DNA of 64,000 bases, taken from NCBI GenBank assembly GCA_965153355.1, contig OZ231126.1:33790001-33854000 (forward strand), written 5' to 3'. Of the stretch, positions 37,727-48,160 are shown piece by piece. Both the position numbers and the translations under genes were made by a program. This stretch comes from Flaccisagitta enflata (Eukaryota > Chaetognatha > Sagittoidea > Aphragmophora). Each line of letters begins with the position of its first letter. Position 1 is the stretch's first letter. The notes beneath the pieces were generated by a model that saw nothing but the letters and a program-made list of their open reading frames with translations, was not told where the DNA came from and did not search any database.

Positions 37727-38113
37727 AAACAAGGCCAACACCTATAAGTCGCGTGCGAGACTTACAGACAAAGAATGACTTAGAATGACTTAGAATGACT
37801 TTCAATGACTTAGACTGACCTAAAATGACCAAAATTGTCTTAAAATGACTGAAAAACCTAATTACCAAAAATGACTTAAAATAACTTAAAATGACTTAAA
37901 ATGACTTAAAGTGACTTAGAATGACTCAAAATGACTTAGAATAACTATAAATGACTTAAAATGACTTAAAATGACCTAAGAATTGACGTTACAGTAAAAA
38001 AAAGTAAAGTGTGACGGACGGACGGACGGACCAACGGACGGACGGACCGACGGACCGACGGACGGACGGACCGACAAAGCGGGTTGTAGAGTCGCGTGCA
38101 CGCGACTAAAAAA
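37727..38113 (-). repeat. F1 element with AGTCATTTTA core
   Basis: On the minus strand: AGTCGCGTGCACGCGACT, 'ctacaacccgctttgtcggt', about ten GTCCGTCG-type units, 'cacactttactttttttta', a core of about 17 AGTCATTTTA units (37,780-37,975), then 'gtctcgcacgcgacttatag' and 'gtgttggccttgttt'. This is the cleanest complete example of the F1 architecture. Confidence 0.85.
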
Positions 38114-38157
38114 ATTTCTTTGGTCTTGTTTGTTGATTAAAGGCTGTCTGTGCCGTC

Positions 38158-38184
38158 TGTGTGTGTGTGTGTATGTGTGTGTGT

Positions 38185-38261
<77 letters not shown>

Positions 38262-38330
38262 CGCGCTCGTGTGTGTGCGCGCACGTGTGTGCGCGCGCGT
38301 GTGTGCGTGTGCTTGTGTGCATGTTTAGGG
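38158..38330. repeat. (GT)n with CG runs
   Basis: Alternating purine-pyrimidine DNA: GT units to about 38,252, then GCGCGCGCGCGC-type and mixed GTGCGC runs to about 38,320. Such DNA can adopt Z-form under supercoiling. Confidence 0.9.
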
Positions 38331-38434
38331 ATCGTCTGAAAGTTAACTTCGGCTTCGACCTTCGGGTCAGGGCACTGTCCCAATAATCAAAAGTAAAATT
38401 ATTTTTTTGTTGAAAGCAAAATACTTGATTTACG

Positions 38435-38436
<2 letters not shown>

Positions 38437-38495
<59 letters not shown>
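38437..38495. repeat. (GA)n microsatellite
   Basis: About 29 GA units followed by a short CA run. Confidence 0.95.
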
Positions 38496-38497
<2 letters not shown>

Positions 38498-38880
38498 CAC
38501 ACACACAAACAGACAAAAACAAAAAATACATATATAGAAAAAAAGACAGTGAAAAAAACAAAAAGAAAAAATATCATGAAAACAGGTATAAATATAGATG
38601 AATATAAAATAAAAATTTTAAGAAAAAATCCAAAGACTTTCATTTTTTCTTCATAGGTTGATTTGAAATCAAAAAATATATATTAAAATTTTTTCAAAAA
38701 TAAATGTTGAAAAAAGGTTAAGAAATAGTTTTCATATAAAATTTGATTTGATTTTTGTTTTTTTGAAAAAAGTATTTTTTTTACTTAACCTATCAACTTT
38801 TGATGAAAAAATGATATTCTTAGTATTTTTTCTTATGAGCTTTATTTTTTAATCATTCATATCTTTACCTGTTTTGTGAT
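38496..38880. other. very AT-rich gene-free stretch
   Basis: Mostly A and T runs. No gene supported. Confidence 0.5.
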
Positions 38881-38882
38881 AT

Positions 38883-38883
38883 T

Positions 38884-38946
<63 letters not shown>

Positions 38947-39045
38947 CTCTATCTCTTTCTCTTTCTTTTTCTCTTTCTTTCTCTCTCTCTTTTTCTCTCT
39001 CTTTCTCTCTCTCTATCTTTCTCTCTCTCTCTCTCTTTCTCTTGC
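38883..39045. repeat. (CTTT)n then CT-rich tract
   Basis: A pure CTTT array to about 38,946 passes into mixed CTTTCTCT to about 39,045. An F1 fragment follows at 39,083-39,150 ('aaagctggatacacg', 'agtcgcgtacagatag'). Confidence 0.9.
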
Positions 39046-39150
39046 ATAAAAAAAAAATTTTGTTTTTTTTATTCAATATAATCAAACAAAGCTGGATACA
39101 CGAAGCCCTTCTCTAGTCGCGTACAGATAGGCAAGGGCAGTGATGGGGAA

Positions 39151-40495
39151 AGTCTTTGTGGCACTTACGTTGGAGCAGTGAGCTTAAAATACTAAAAAAA
39201 CGCTAACCACAAGGAAAATGGAACTAACTAACAGATAAAGCGAAGTAGCATTACCTTGAACTAAAAAAAAGTAACTTCGGTTTCTGACTTCGGTAATCTT
39301 CGGTTTCGGTTTTGGTCAGTTAGTCACTGTAAACTTTCGACCTCTATTTGTAACACCCCCCCCCCCCCCGATTCGTAGGTAAAACTCGCTTTGTAAATAT
39401 CCTCAACTTTGACTGTCCAAATTTCTCAAAATGGCCACTTATCAGCCCAATGCATGGGCACGAACATTAGGCAAACCATTTCCAGCTCATTAACTCAATG
39501 ACCCAAGATAAATTTCATGGGAAAACTAACTGACATATGCGCACAAAAAAGGCGAAGACACGCACGCTCACACGCATATATGCTCAGTCATACACGGTCA
39601 CACGCGCCATGTGTCATCCCAGGTAGACAGTAAAGTGTTAAGGTTCGTGGATTGGGCGTACACGAGCCTACTTTCCCCTTCCCCCGCCCCCCCCCCCAAA
39701 AAAAAAAATAAAGCAAAAAGAGCTGATATCATTCTTGACTGAAAAGAATCGATCTTTGTTTAAGCACGATTTATTTCACAGACGTTAGAAGTGTCGTTTC
39801 TTCTGTCGTTGTTGTTGCTGTTGTTGTCTTGCCGGGGAGTCTTAACACCACATTGGGCTCATGTACTTTACTTTGGCTGATTTGTATTCAGACTCCATGT
39901 TCAGGTGTGTCTGGGTGTCATTGTTTTGTCTTGTATTTTAGCACGGCCTACCCCCTCCTCCGAAGCTAACTATTATTCAGGATGGATCATCCAGCAAGTC
40001 AGCAACCCCACTTGAACCCCACCAAGAGGACTACTCTTTTGTCGCCGTCTTCATTGCTGTCATTGTTGTCGTTGTCGTCATGGTTGTCATTGTCTTTTTT
40101 TTTCTTTTTGTCATAATAGAATCGTCGACTTCGTTGGCATATAATCGGCTACGTTGTCGATGTCACCGTCGTTCGATTCCACTCCCTTTTGCTTTCCTCC
40201 ATTTTTTCCTGCCTCTTGGATAAAACGAGCTTCGTTGTGCCATTTGCATACGAGGATTATTTTCTATGTATCAACAAGACCAGGCCTTATCTTGAACAGT
40301 AAGGATAATAGAAGCTTGTTGAAAGAGAAATTATTTCTGAGCGTTTGAAAAAAAACGTGAACAATCGCGAGCCTTGGGAAAAACTAGCTTGATTGTACAT
40401 AGTTGAGATGAGTTCTCTGCAAATTGTTTTTCCTCTCTGTTCTTTCTCAGACGATGTCAATCAGTCATTTTTTGAGGTGTACTTACGACCCGTTT

Positions 40496-40497
<2 letters not shown>
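39151..40497. other. gene-free stretch
   Basis: Contains C-runs (39,355-39,369 and near 39,688) and GTT/GTC triplet-rich patches (39,800-39,830; 40,030-40,100). No supported gene. Confidence 0.45.

Positions 40498-40560
<63 letters not shown>
40498..40560. repeat. (CTTT)n microsatellite
   Basis: About 15 CTTT units. The Phe/Leu/Ser frames across it are artefacts. Confidence 0.95.
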
Positions 40561-41495
40561 TTTTTCTTTTTTGGCTTGTCTGCTTTTAGAGATAGAATCT
40601 TTGATTTTCTCAAACATCTTCCCTTTTTCATCTTTATTCATCTTCATCTTCTGTCTCTTTATTTCACTTTGTTTTTATTCTCTAGTTCCATTCCGTTTTC
40701 TTCCTCATCTCCTATTCCCGCCATTTTTAATTTGTAAATGGCAAGCAAGCTTCTTCACCAAATCATCATTCTGCTTTCCAGGCAGTTGGAAATGATTTTC
40801 TCTTACGCACGTGTAGACTGTGAAGTTTCATCTGCTCATTTAAGGGGTGAATGGTGTAGGTTGTGAGAGGGTTGTTGAGCTGGGTTGGGAAGGATAACAA
40901 GAACGCTGTGAAAGTCATCTGAGTTTTTAGTCGCTGGCTAAGCGACTTAATGAAAAGCTGTGTCCTTAAAAAAAAAAACCCGCACCTTTCTTTTCATTGA
41001 TAAAACAGATGCAAAATAGTAATCAAACTTTTTTCAATTGAGACATTTTAAATTTTTCAGAAAATCTTTCAATCTACCATCTAGAGTAAAGGTAAAGGGA
41101 CAAAATATGATACGAATATAGTTTTTCAATTAATCATGCAAAACACAATTCCCGAATGCTTCCGATACTTCCCGTGGCTCTTCTGGGCATCCACAACCGT
41201 CTACTTAAACTTTTGCGTGGTTTTCGTGATAGATATGTGGTAAGATGGGATGATCTTCCTTCAGGCCATGTGGGCAAATGATTTCAGATTTCTAGCTAAC
41301 GTTGTATGCTCTTGATTTGGAATGCTTCAATTGTCACCACAACTCAAGTAATTGGGGTATAAGTGTTCACAGGCCAAGCCGGGAACAGTATGGCACCATG
41401 TTTGTAGTGCCATGGCTTTATCTTATTGAAAATACAACTTCTTATCAAGCACAGACAACCAACAGCAACTTTTTCATCCTTTTTCATATGGAGAA
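40561..41495. other. gene-free stretch with solo F1 end
   Basis: At 40,926-40,949 'tttttagtcgctggctaagc' plus 'gactt' is an F1 5' hairpin (stem AGTCGCT/AGCGACT) with no following GTCC repeats. A 78-codon frame at 41,302-41,538 overlaps the next TIR element and is not recognisable. Confidence 0.45.
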
Positions 41496-41980
41496 CAGTA
41501 GGTGTCGTCTAGACTTGGAAATATGGGGGAGCTCATAGCCTGAGCATCAGTATAATGAGGGGATTGATATTTTGCTGGTGTAATGTATAGACTCTAAAGG
41601 GTTGACAATAGGGTATGGCATCCCTTTACGGCTTACCTTACAAAAAACATTTAGTATAAAATTAGGATCAATCACTTTTATGGCAGAATTTCAGCGTCAT
41701 CTATTTGCTTTAATCGCAAAACCAGCTCGGGATTTGTATCCGGAACCTTTAAAGAAATAAACTAATCACAATAAATCTGAAGTTGAGTGAGTTGACCACT
41801 AGACCAATTCTGACAGCTGTTCAAGTGGAGCTAATATGAATTTTCTATCCACAGAGCTGCCATACCCCATCGTCAACCCTAAGGACATAAGCATTATACA
41901 AACACAGTTTCATTCCATTGGTACAAATGGTAGTTTTGATATGAGGACCCCGGATTTCCAAGTATAGACAACATCTACTG
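41496..41980. mobile_element. 485-bp TIR element, relative of the 1,365-bp element
   Basis: CAGTAGGTGTCGTCTAGACT at the left and, inverted, CAGTAGATGTTGTCTATACT at the right. Arms of about 30-35 bp extend through 'tggaaatatgggg'. TA is present on the right side, but the left flank is AA, so one flank has changed. Non-coding. Confidence 0.6.
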
Positions 41981-41999
41981 TAGCAATTTTGTTTTGCTT

Positions 42000-42400
42000 G
42001 TCATTTCTAAACGGTTTGAGCTAGGGAAACGCGATTGGCAGTATACAAAAAGAAATTCAATCTTGTTTCAGAATCTCACCGATTTTCTAATGAAATCTTT
42101 ATATTAGTCTAAGAGGAGATATTGTCCAAAATGCTTGTCCATATAGTTATGCTCTGGGTAGTAGACCAATCCCGGGTCTGTATCTAAAACGGTTTAGGAG
42201 CTAGAGCCTTCTAAAGAGAAGCTCTTATTTGCAAAAATGCACTTTTTTCAAAAAAAAAAAAAAAAAAAAGAAAAAAGAAATACTACATGGAAATTGGTTG
42301 CCACAATAAACCATTCAAAAGTGCGTGGTATAGGTATGCCAGAAGGTTGGTAAAGCGAAATCTTGGATGACGCAATATCGGCATAAATAAGTATTTCTGA
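42000..42400. other. gene-free stretch
   Basis: Contains 'ctaaacggtttgagctaggg' (about 42,009), a variant of a motif shared by several elements, and a poly(A) run near 42,250-42,268. No gene supported. Confidence 0.45.
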
Positions 42401-42660
42401 GCATTACGGCCCCTGCCCAGCCATATTACACCTACATACTGCCTCTGCCTCTGCCCACCCGCATTACTGCCCTTGCACACCCGCCAGCGACTACCCATCG
42501 GTTTAGATAGTGATTTTCCCTGAACTCCAGGAAAACCGATCGTTTCAAGTTTTTCTCAATGTTTATGTAAAAGAGAAGAAAACAAGTGACGCGGGGTAAC
42601 AATATTGTTGCGGACGGGTGGGCAGGGGCATCCAATACCCATCCACACCTCATGCCCTCC
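42401..42660. repeat. two F1 fragments in opposite orientation
   Basis: Plus strand 42,401-42,500 has 'gcattacggcccctgcccag', 'cctctgcccacccgcattac' and 'cacccgccagcgactaccc' (F1 3' half). Minus strand 42,590-42,660 has 'acaatattgttgcggacggg' and 'tgggcaggggcatccaatac'. Neither is complete. Confidence 0.55.
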
Positions 42661-43200
42661 ATACTAGTTAGGACCCATCTAGCTCAAAACGTCCATTTCA
42701 GAGTTGGAAAAGCATCATTGGTGTTTTGACTGACTGTTCATCACAAAAAAAGTGCATATTTTGTTTGATACCAGGTAGCACTGTCCCATTTTGTATAAGG
42801 GGTGTTACGCGATTTGTCATCCTTGATTTGACCAGAGCATTTTTGGCTTTTTTTGGGGTGCAAAAGCCTTTAAAGTGGTAGTATTGGTGTAAACAGTAGT
42901 AATTTTACTATTTTTAGGGTGAGGAATCCGAATCTGTTGTCAAAAATGGTCTCCAACAATTATCTTGATCAACAACCACCATGAATAAGGCCCTGATCAG
43001 GCATTTTGGCCTTTTTTAGTAGAAAAAGCGGCTAAATAAGGTAGTTATGGCAGTTGCATGAACTATTTTACTTTATCTGGGAGAGGGAAACCAATTCTGC
43101 TGTAGAAAATGGTCTAAAGAAATTCCTCATGAGTTTACAGCGCCATTTAAGAGCCTAATTGAGCATATTAGGCCATTTTTGGCCCATTTTTTGTTGCAAG
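42661..43200. repeat. diverged ~180-bp tandem repeat
   Basis: Two to three loose units share phrases such as 'ggaatccgaatctgttgtca'/'aaccaattctgctgtagaaa' followed by 'aatggtct', and 'aggcattttggcctttttt'/'attaggccatttttggccc'. Low similarity. No gene. Confidence 0.4.
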
Positions 43201-43204
43201 CAAG

Positions 43205-43780
43205 CAACTACATAAAAGATTTTTCCATCACTTAGTCAGTCTATCCATCTGTCCGTGGTAATGGTAAACTAGTAGGAAGGGAAAAAAATTAGCATTCTTG
43301 AGGTTTGTGTGACTGGGGGGTTGGGGTTGGGTAGTGGGGGATGGATGCCCCTGCCCACCAATCTGCGACAACATTATTACCGCGCTTTTACTGTTGGCGT
43401 AACATCTGCTCCATATCAATCATCACACAGATGCCATTTTTACTGATCTGGGGTTTATTCTAACGATATTGACAGGTTTTGAGCAGTTTTGTAGAGGTTT
43501 GTAAGAAAAAGGGAATCCACTAGTTTTAACGTTGCTCATGAGGCCAAATTTTTGGTTGATAAATTTTGATTTGTTTGTAAACAAAAAAAAACACTAAAAA
43601 AAACACTTTCAAAAAAAGCATTTCATGAACTTTCAAACTGTTGCTATTTTCTGCAAATCCATCTGATATCATTTGAGTCATAAGTTGCAAAAAAGAAAAA
43701 AAGAATGGATGAAAATTTGAAAAAATTGCTGGGGAATTTACTTCTTACAGACCTTAATTACAGCTTCATGATCATATATC
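43205..43780. other. gene-free stretch with F1 debris
   Basis: 43,220-43,375 holds a short GTCC-like start and 'gcccctgcccaccaatctgc'. The remainder is AT-rich. No gene supported. Confidence 0.4.
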
Positions 43781-44030
43781 TCTTTTTAGTCGCGGACACA
43801 CAAATCTTGACTTTTGGAAGGGCCCTGATAGAGACAAGTCCTGTAGAATACAAGGTCCTGACTCCTGAGGTTTGAGAGGGCTGTTTTGAGGACTGAGTAG
43901 GCTGATTTGATGCATAAGGAAGCTGATATAGGGCTTAAGAGGGCTGATTTGAACCTTTAATAGATTGATTTGTGGTCTGAGGGGGGGGGAAAGATGGGCA
44001 AACTCATGGACAAACGCAGACAGACCTACT
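43781..44030. repeat. F1-start joined to F2-like block
   Basis: 'ttttagtcgcggacacacaa' (F1 5' end) runs directly into 'ggaagggccctgatagagac' and 'aagtcctgtagaatacaagg' (F2). A loose 'gagggctgatttga' array (43,860-43,985) and a G-run follow. It is the only place where an F1 end and an F2 body are fused. Confidence 0.5.
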
Positions 44031-44045
44031 ACAGAGAAATGGTTA

Positions 44046-44421
44046 ATATAAGGTGTGAACCCCCTGAAAACTGTAGCACCCCCACCTACAGCTCTAGCCG
44101 ATTGAATTAAAGACATTTTAAAAGTAGAGGTAGAATGTTTATATCAATGCAAGTGGCGTCACCAGAGCGATTTTTTAATTTTGCTTTTTAAGTCAAGATA
44201 TAGCTTAATAAAGCACTAAAATTAGGTATTATTAAAAGTTTATAAAATCAAGGATTTTATGTTATAATTTGAGACTGGAATGGAAAGAGTAAAATAACTC
44301 TAATGGCGCCACTTGAACAGTAAGGGGTTCACATCTTATATTTCTCCTAACATCAATTCATTATTATCACTGTAGTTTGATCTGTAAGGGTGCTACAGTT
44401 TAGGGAGTTCACATCTTATAT
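44046..44421. mobile_element. 376-bp TIR element
   Basis: ATATAAGGTGTGAACCCCCT at the left and, inverted, ATATAAGATGTGAACTCCCT at the right. Similarity continues through 'aactgtagcaccc'. A second inner inverted pair is 'aagtggcgtcacc' and 'ggcgccactt'. A further copy of the end, 'ggggttcacatcttatattt', lies inside at about 44,326. Non-coding. Confidence 0.6.
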
Positions 44422-45600
44422 TTTCTCCTTCCTCTGTAAAAAGCAAAAGCTTTGCCCTTTAAGTCCTTGCACAAGACTCTTCTAAGTACCCCCTAGGGGT
44501 AAAAACCCCAAATTGTTTGTTCTTGATTCAAATTTTTTGGGTTAAAACTAAAAGATTATTCATTTATTACAAGAAATGGCTGGGATATGGTTGATTAAAG
44601 TTTTGGGGGTACCTGGGGGCCCCAAAATTTCAAACCCTGTAAAACCCAATATATGGCCCGAGAGCAAAAATGTTCAGGATTCTTGATTAACTCTCAAGTG
44701 GTACCTTTGCACCAAAAATGAGCAAAATCTATTCTTTTAAGGTTTTCAGTTTGTACATTTTGAGATGGAACACGGGGTCACAATATCATTGGGGACAAGT
44801 GGGCAGGGGCATCCAGCCCCCAACTACACCCCACGCTCCCCAACCTTACACAAGTGTCCAAAACACTCTTTTTTAACTTTTTGACTCATGCTGAGGGATG
44901 GTTGCTATAGACATAGTGATTCTAAGAATTAATGTTAGCAGAAAATGATCATTTTTTGGCCATTTTTGAACATTGTTGGTTTTTTTCGAGAGACACTTTG
45001 CTTTCTTTGCCATTCAGGTAACAGGCAGGAATTTTTGACAATTTTGAAGAAAAAACCTTAAAATTGTGATTTTTTAGTGATTTTTCCTTGAAAAATGGTG
45101 TTCTAGGCCAGTTTTCCACATGATAGGAACCCAAAAATTTTTTTATGCTAGGTTATGTGTGTGTGTGGAGCCTGAGTGAGGAAAATGAGGTGATAGAGAG
45201 GGCTTTTGGCCTGGCAATAGGTGAAAAAATCCCATTTTTAAGGCAATTTTGGCCAAAAAAGGCTATTTTGGACCAAATTTTTCAAAATTTTTGAAAAATC
45301 TGCCAATTTTTTTTTACTTCCTCGTCATATGTTGGAATTAACTTCCACTGACCAAATTTGGTGAGAATAGTATCGTTTATTGTCAAGTTATAGCTGTTTT
45401 TTACTAAAAATTCAAAAAAATTGAATTTTTTTAGGGTCTTGAGGTTAATTTTCCAATCTTATACTTCGACCAACACGTGTATGTGTTTGTTCACTCACAC
45501 CGGTCACTTGCTCCATTCGCGGGTTCGCTCACTTTGCTCATCCCTGAGTGAGACAGTTATCCAGCTTAATAAAATCAAATGATCATCCTGACCGATGATA
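44422..45600. other. gene-free stretch with F1 fragment
   Basis: 44,765-44,845 carries 'acacggggtcacaatatcat', 'gggcaggggcatccagcccc' (F1, minus orientation). The rest is AT-rich. Minus-strand frame 45,504-45,767 (87 codons) overlaps the gene remnant on the other strand and is not recognised. Confidence 0.45.
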
Positions 45601-45913
45601 TTTATAGCATTAGAACGAATTAGCGTCATTGTTTCCCTCACGTTGGTCAAGTTTTGGTTCCTCATGACATGTGGAGCTGATGCTGCGATACGGCAACTTT
45701 CTTTGTAAAAAGACCTGATGATTCTTTGGCCATTTTCAACAAAACTTGTCGACGCCTGCATTGCCAAACTTCAAAATCATCTGTGGTATACTTGCCAAGA
45801 GATGACCCCGTTGGCAATAGCTTCAACACTCATCAGTGACGAGGAACGTGCACAGTTAGCTTGGGTGAATTTATGTTCATCCTGTAGATTCTGTCTATCG
45901 GTCCATCCGTCCG

Positions 45914-45957
<44 letters not shown>

Positions 45958-45975
45958 ACACACACACACACACAC
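45914..45975. repeat. (CA)n microsatellite inside the gene remnant
   Basis: About 30 CA units with one TA interruption, preceded by 'ggtccatccgtccgt' (GTCC-type repeat). It separates the first two coding blocks and shifts the frame. It may mark an inserted F1/F2-like piece. Confidence 0.9.
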
Positions 45976-46181
45976 TTAGCTTCGCTATCCAATTTTCGTA
46001 ATGCAAAGGCAATCCAAGCTATTCCCAAAGATGGATTATGCATGCATGGGACCGGTGACGATGGATGCACTAACTGAATTGACCACTTTAGTTTCAAGAT
46101 TGGGACCACAGTCATGGCACTTTTTCATTGCCCTTCAAATAGAAACAGAGTGGTTGAGCGAACCAGTTTCTACTTGGTCAA

Positions 46182-46341
46182 ACAATATAGCCTACCAGCG
46201 CTTTCATAAGTTTGCTCACGAATACTCAAAATGCTTGCCTGAATGAGCTATCCAAAAAAATTTCAGTTGAGCTTTTTTTTCGCTTTTTAGCCTATGGCGT
46301 GACAATACAGCCTACCAGCGCTTTCATAAGTTTGCTCACGA
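46182..46341. repeat. 40-bp direct repeat 120 bp apart
   Basis: 'acaatatagcctaccagcgc' through 'gtttgctcacga' at 46,182-46,221 recurs at 46,302-46,341 with one change. The spacing is a multiple of 3 and both copies are in the same frame of the gene remnant. The piece between carries a stop. Confidence 0.8.
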
Positions 46342-46564
46342 TCTGCCAATTTCAAATGATAGCACTGAGAGGATGATTAAGCGGACAAGCGATTACTCGA
46401 ATTTTGGCGCAAAAAAACGAGGATGATTTTCAGGCTATATTAAGTGTTGTTGGGCAGGCAATTGAGCGCTTACCGAGCCGGAGCACAAAAGCGGCATTAG
46501 TGAAGGCCTATGACGAATGATTATTGTTCGTATTTTTGGCCTCGGTTTCTTTGTATTTTTGGCC

Positions 46565-46935
46565 TCGGTTGCCTTTTGGGCAGCGGCCCTGAAGGGGACG
46601 AAGTCCTGTAGAACACGGGGATTTGCCTTCATCCATCCGTTTGTCCGTCCATCTGTTCGTCCGTCCATCCCCCCAGGGCCTCTCAGGCCTGAAATCTGCC
46701 CTATCAGGCCTGAAATCTGCTCTATCAGGCCTGAAATCTACCCTCTCAGGCCTGAAATTTGCCCTCTCAAGCCTTGAATCTGCCCTCTCAGGCCTGAAAT
46801 CTGCCCGCAGGCCTGCAATCTGTTCTCCCAGGTCTTAAATCTGCCCTCTCATGCAGATTCAAGGCTTGAGAGGTCAGTTTCAGGCCTGAGAGGGTAAGTT
46901 TCAGGCCTAATAGGGAAGATTTCAGGTCTGAAGGA
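46565..46935 (-). repeat. F2 element with 21-bp inverting array
   Basis: 'gggcagcggccctgaagggg', 'acgaagtcctgtagaacacg' and CATCCGTCCGTCC units are followed by about eight 21-bp units 'tctcaggcctgaaatctgcc' (46,680-46,855). Then related units run in the opposite orientation ('ggtcagtttcaggcctgaga') to about 46,935. The core is unlike that of other F2 copies. Confidence 0.7.
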
Positions 46936-46964
46936 GCAATTTCAACCTGAAACCCACGAAGAGA

Positions 46965-47120
46965 GGAAGATGGACGGATGAATGGATGAATGGGCAGCGG
47001 ACAAACAGTAAGTCCTGTGTTCTGGAACTTTGTTCAGAACATGTACTCTCTCACTCCCAAATCACAATCCAAGCAAAAACGGGAGCCTTGGGTATACGCT
47101 GACCACATGTGCCCTTAGGC
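46965..47120 (+). repeat. decayed F2 copy
   Basis: 'ggacggatgaatggatgaat', 'gggcagcggacaaacag', 'aagtcctgtgttctgg', 'ctctcactcccaaatcacaa', then 'gggtatacgctgaccacatg'. Blocks are in F2 order but with many changes. Confidence 0.5.
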
Positions 47121-47516
47121 GACCTGTTATATTGTGAATTCCTTGCGTATTTAGATTTTGAAATTTGACAATGTGTTTTTTAAAGAATTATTTTAGAATT
47201 TCGTGATATTCGGTTTTAAATTATTCAATTAATGATAAATCATTCAATTAATAATTTGTTTTAGAATTATATCAGAATTTCAAAAATTTGTTTTAGAATT
47301 ACATTAGGATATCAAAATATTTTGTTGGAGAATTATTTTGATATTTTGCAATACTTCTGTGTGATGAAAAAAAAATTCAAAAAAAGATTCAAGTGAAATT
47401 GAAATCAAACTTCTGAAACCTTGTCTCATTTTTTTCTTAGGTGGATAGTTTTAATGGCTTGTTTTTGTAATACTGCTCCTAGTCGCCGAGGCATGAGGGA
47501 TTTCTATAATGGGTAG
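47121..47516. other. AT-rich gene-free stretch
   Basis: A loose repeat of 'ttttagaattatttcagaat' type at 47,170-47,345. No gene supported. Confidence 0.4.
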
Positions 47517-47655
47517 ATGTTATCCAGGCCAGATACATGGCCACCATAGTCGCGTAGCGGTGAGCAGGGGCAGTGATAACCACCTGTATACGCAGAAAAA
47601 GAAAAAAAAAGTTTGACAGACAGACAAAGCAGGTTGCACAGATGCATGCACTCAA
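47517..47655 (-). repeat. F1 element, decayed
   Basis: 'ccaggccagatacatggcca', 'ccatagtcgcgtagcggtga', 'gcaggggcagtgataacc', A-rich middle, 'gtttgacagacagacaaagc', 'aggttgcacagatgcatgca'. The block order matches 37,727-38,113 without a core array. Confidence 0.55.
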
Positions 47656-47658
47656 AAT

Positions 47659-48160
47659 GACATCAACTTAGGAGCAATGCTACTTCTAAACGAATTGAGC
47701 TAATGACCTCAACTTGGGCTCATTTCAAAAACTAGATGCAGCTCTTTAAAATGAGCCCAAGTTGGGGTCATTAGCTCAATTTTTTGGAAGATATAAGCTT
47801 TCAAAGTTGCATGAATGTAATCCATGTTTTGCTCAAACTAACATCAACTTTGGAGCAATGCTACTTTTAGATGAAATGAGTTAATGACCTCAACTTGGGT
47901 TCATTTTAAAGAGTAGATGCAGCTCTTTAAAATGAGCCCAAATTGAGGTCATTAATTCAATTTGTTTGGAAGTTATAAGCTTTCAAAGTTGCATAAATGA
48001 AATCCATGTTTTGCTCAAACTAACATGAACTTTGGAGCAATGCTGCTTCTAAACGGATTGAGCTAATGACCTCAATTTGGGCTCATTTTAAAGAGCTGCG
48101 CCTACTCTTTGAAATGAGCCCAAATTGAGGTCATTAGCTTTATTCGTTAAAAAGATATGA
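47659..48160. repeat. three tandem ~181-bp units, each a hairpin
   Basis: Units start at 47,661, 47,842 and 48,024 ('catcaacttaggagcaatgc' and variants). Within each, 'gagctaatgacctcaacttg' plus 'ggctcattt' is followed after 20-25 bp by its reverse complement. Changes in one arm are often matched by the other: unit 1 has 'caacttggg'/'cccaagttg' and unit 3 has 'caatttggg'/'cccaaattg'. Confidence 0.75.

Larger units (their letters stand above)
45718..46520 (+). pseudogene. broken gene of an uncharacterised, possibly transposon-derived family
   Basis: Three pieces line up. At 45,766-45,870 in frame 1 is a block including KLQNHLWYTCQEMTPLAIAS followed by ISDEERAQLA. At 46,001-46,246 in frame 2 is LTTLVSRLGPQSWHFFIALQ and WLSEPVSTWSNNIAYQ. 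At 46,340-46,520 is LPISNDSTERMIK, then, after a frame change at an A7 run (46,411-46,417), DDFQAILSVVG to a stop. From memory, 'HLWYLTEEL..LALF', 'LVG..SW.LF..L' and 'VND.AERG' occur in this order in uncharacterised animal proteins. I could not check this. Damage: a CA microsatellite between pieces 1 and 2, a 120-bp in-frame duplication with an internal stop, and the A-run frameshift. I see no convincing N-terminal half. Confidence 0.5.

Noticed and set aside
40160-40200. 'gtcgttcgattccactccc', similar to a tRNA T-arm
   Set aside because: No acceptor or anticodon stems can be placed around it.
45504-45767. 87-codon minus-strand frame with a protein-like composition
   Set aside because: It overlaps the better supported gene remnant on the plus strand and matches no family I know. 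It could be part of an inverted fragment, but nothing supports that.
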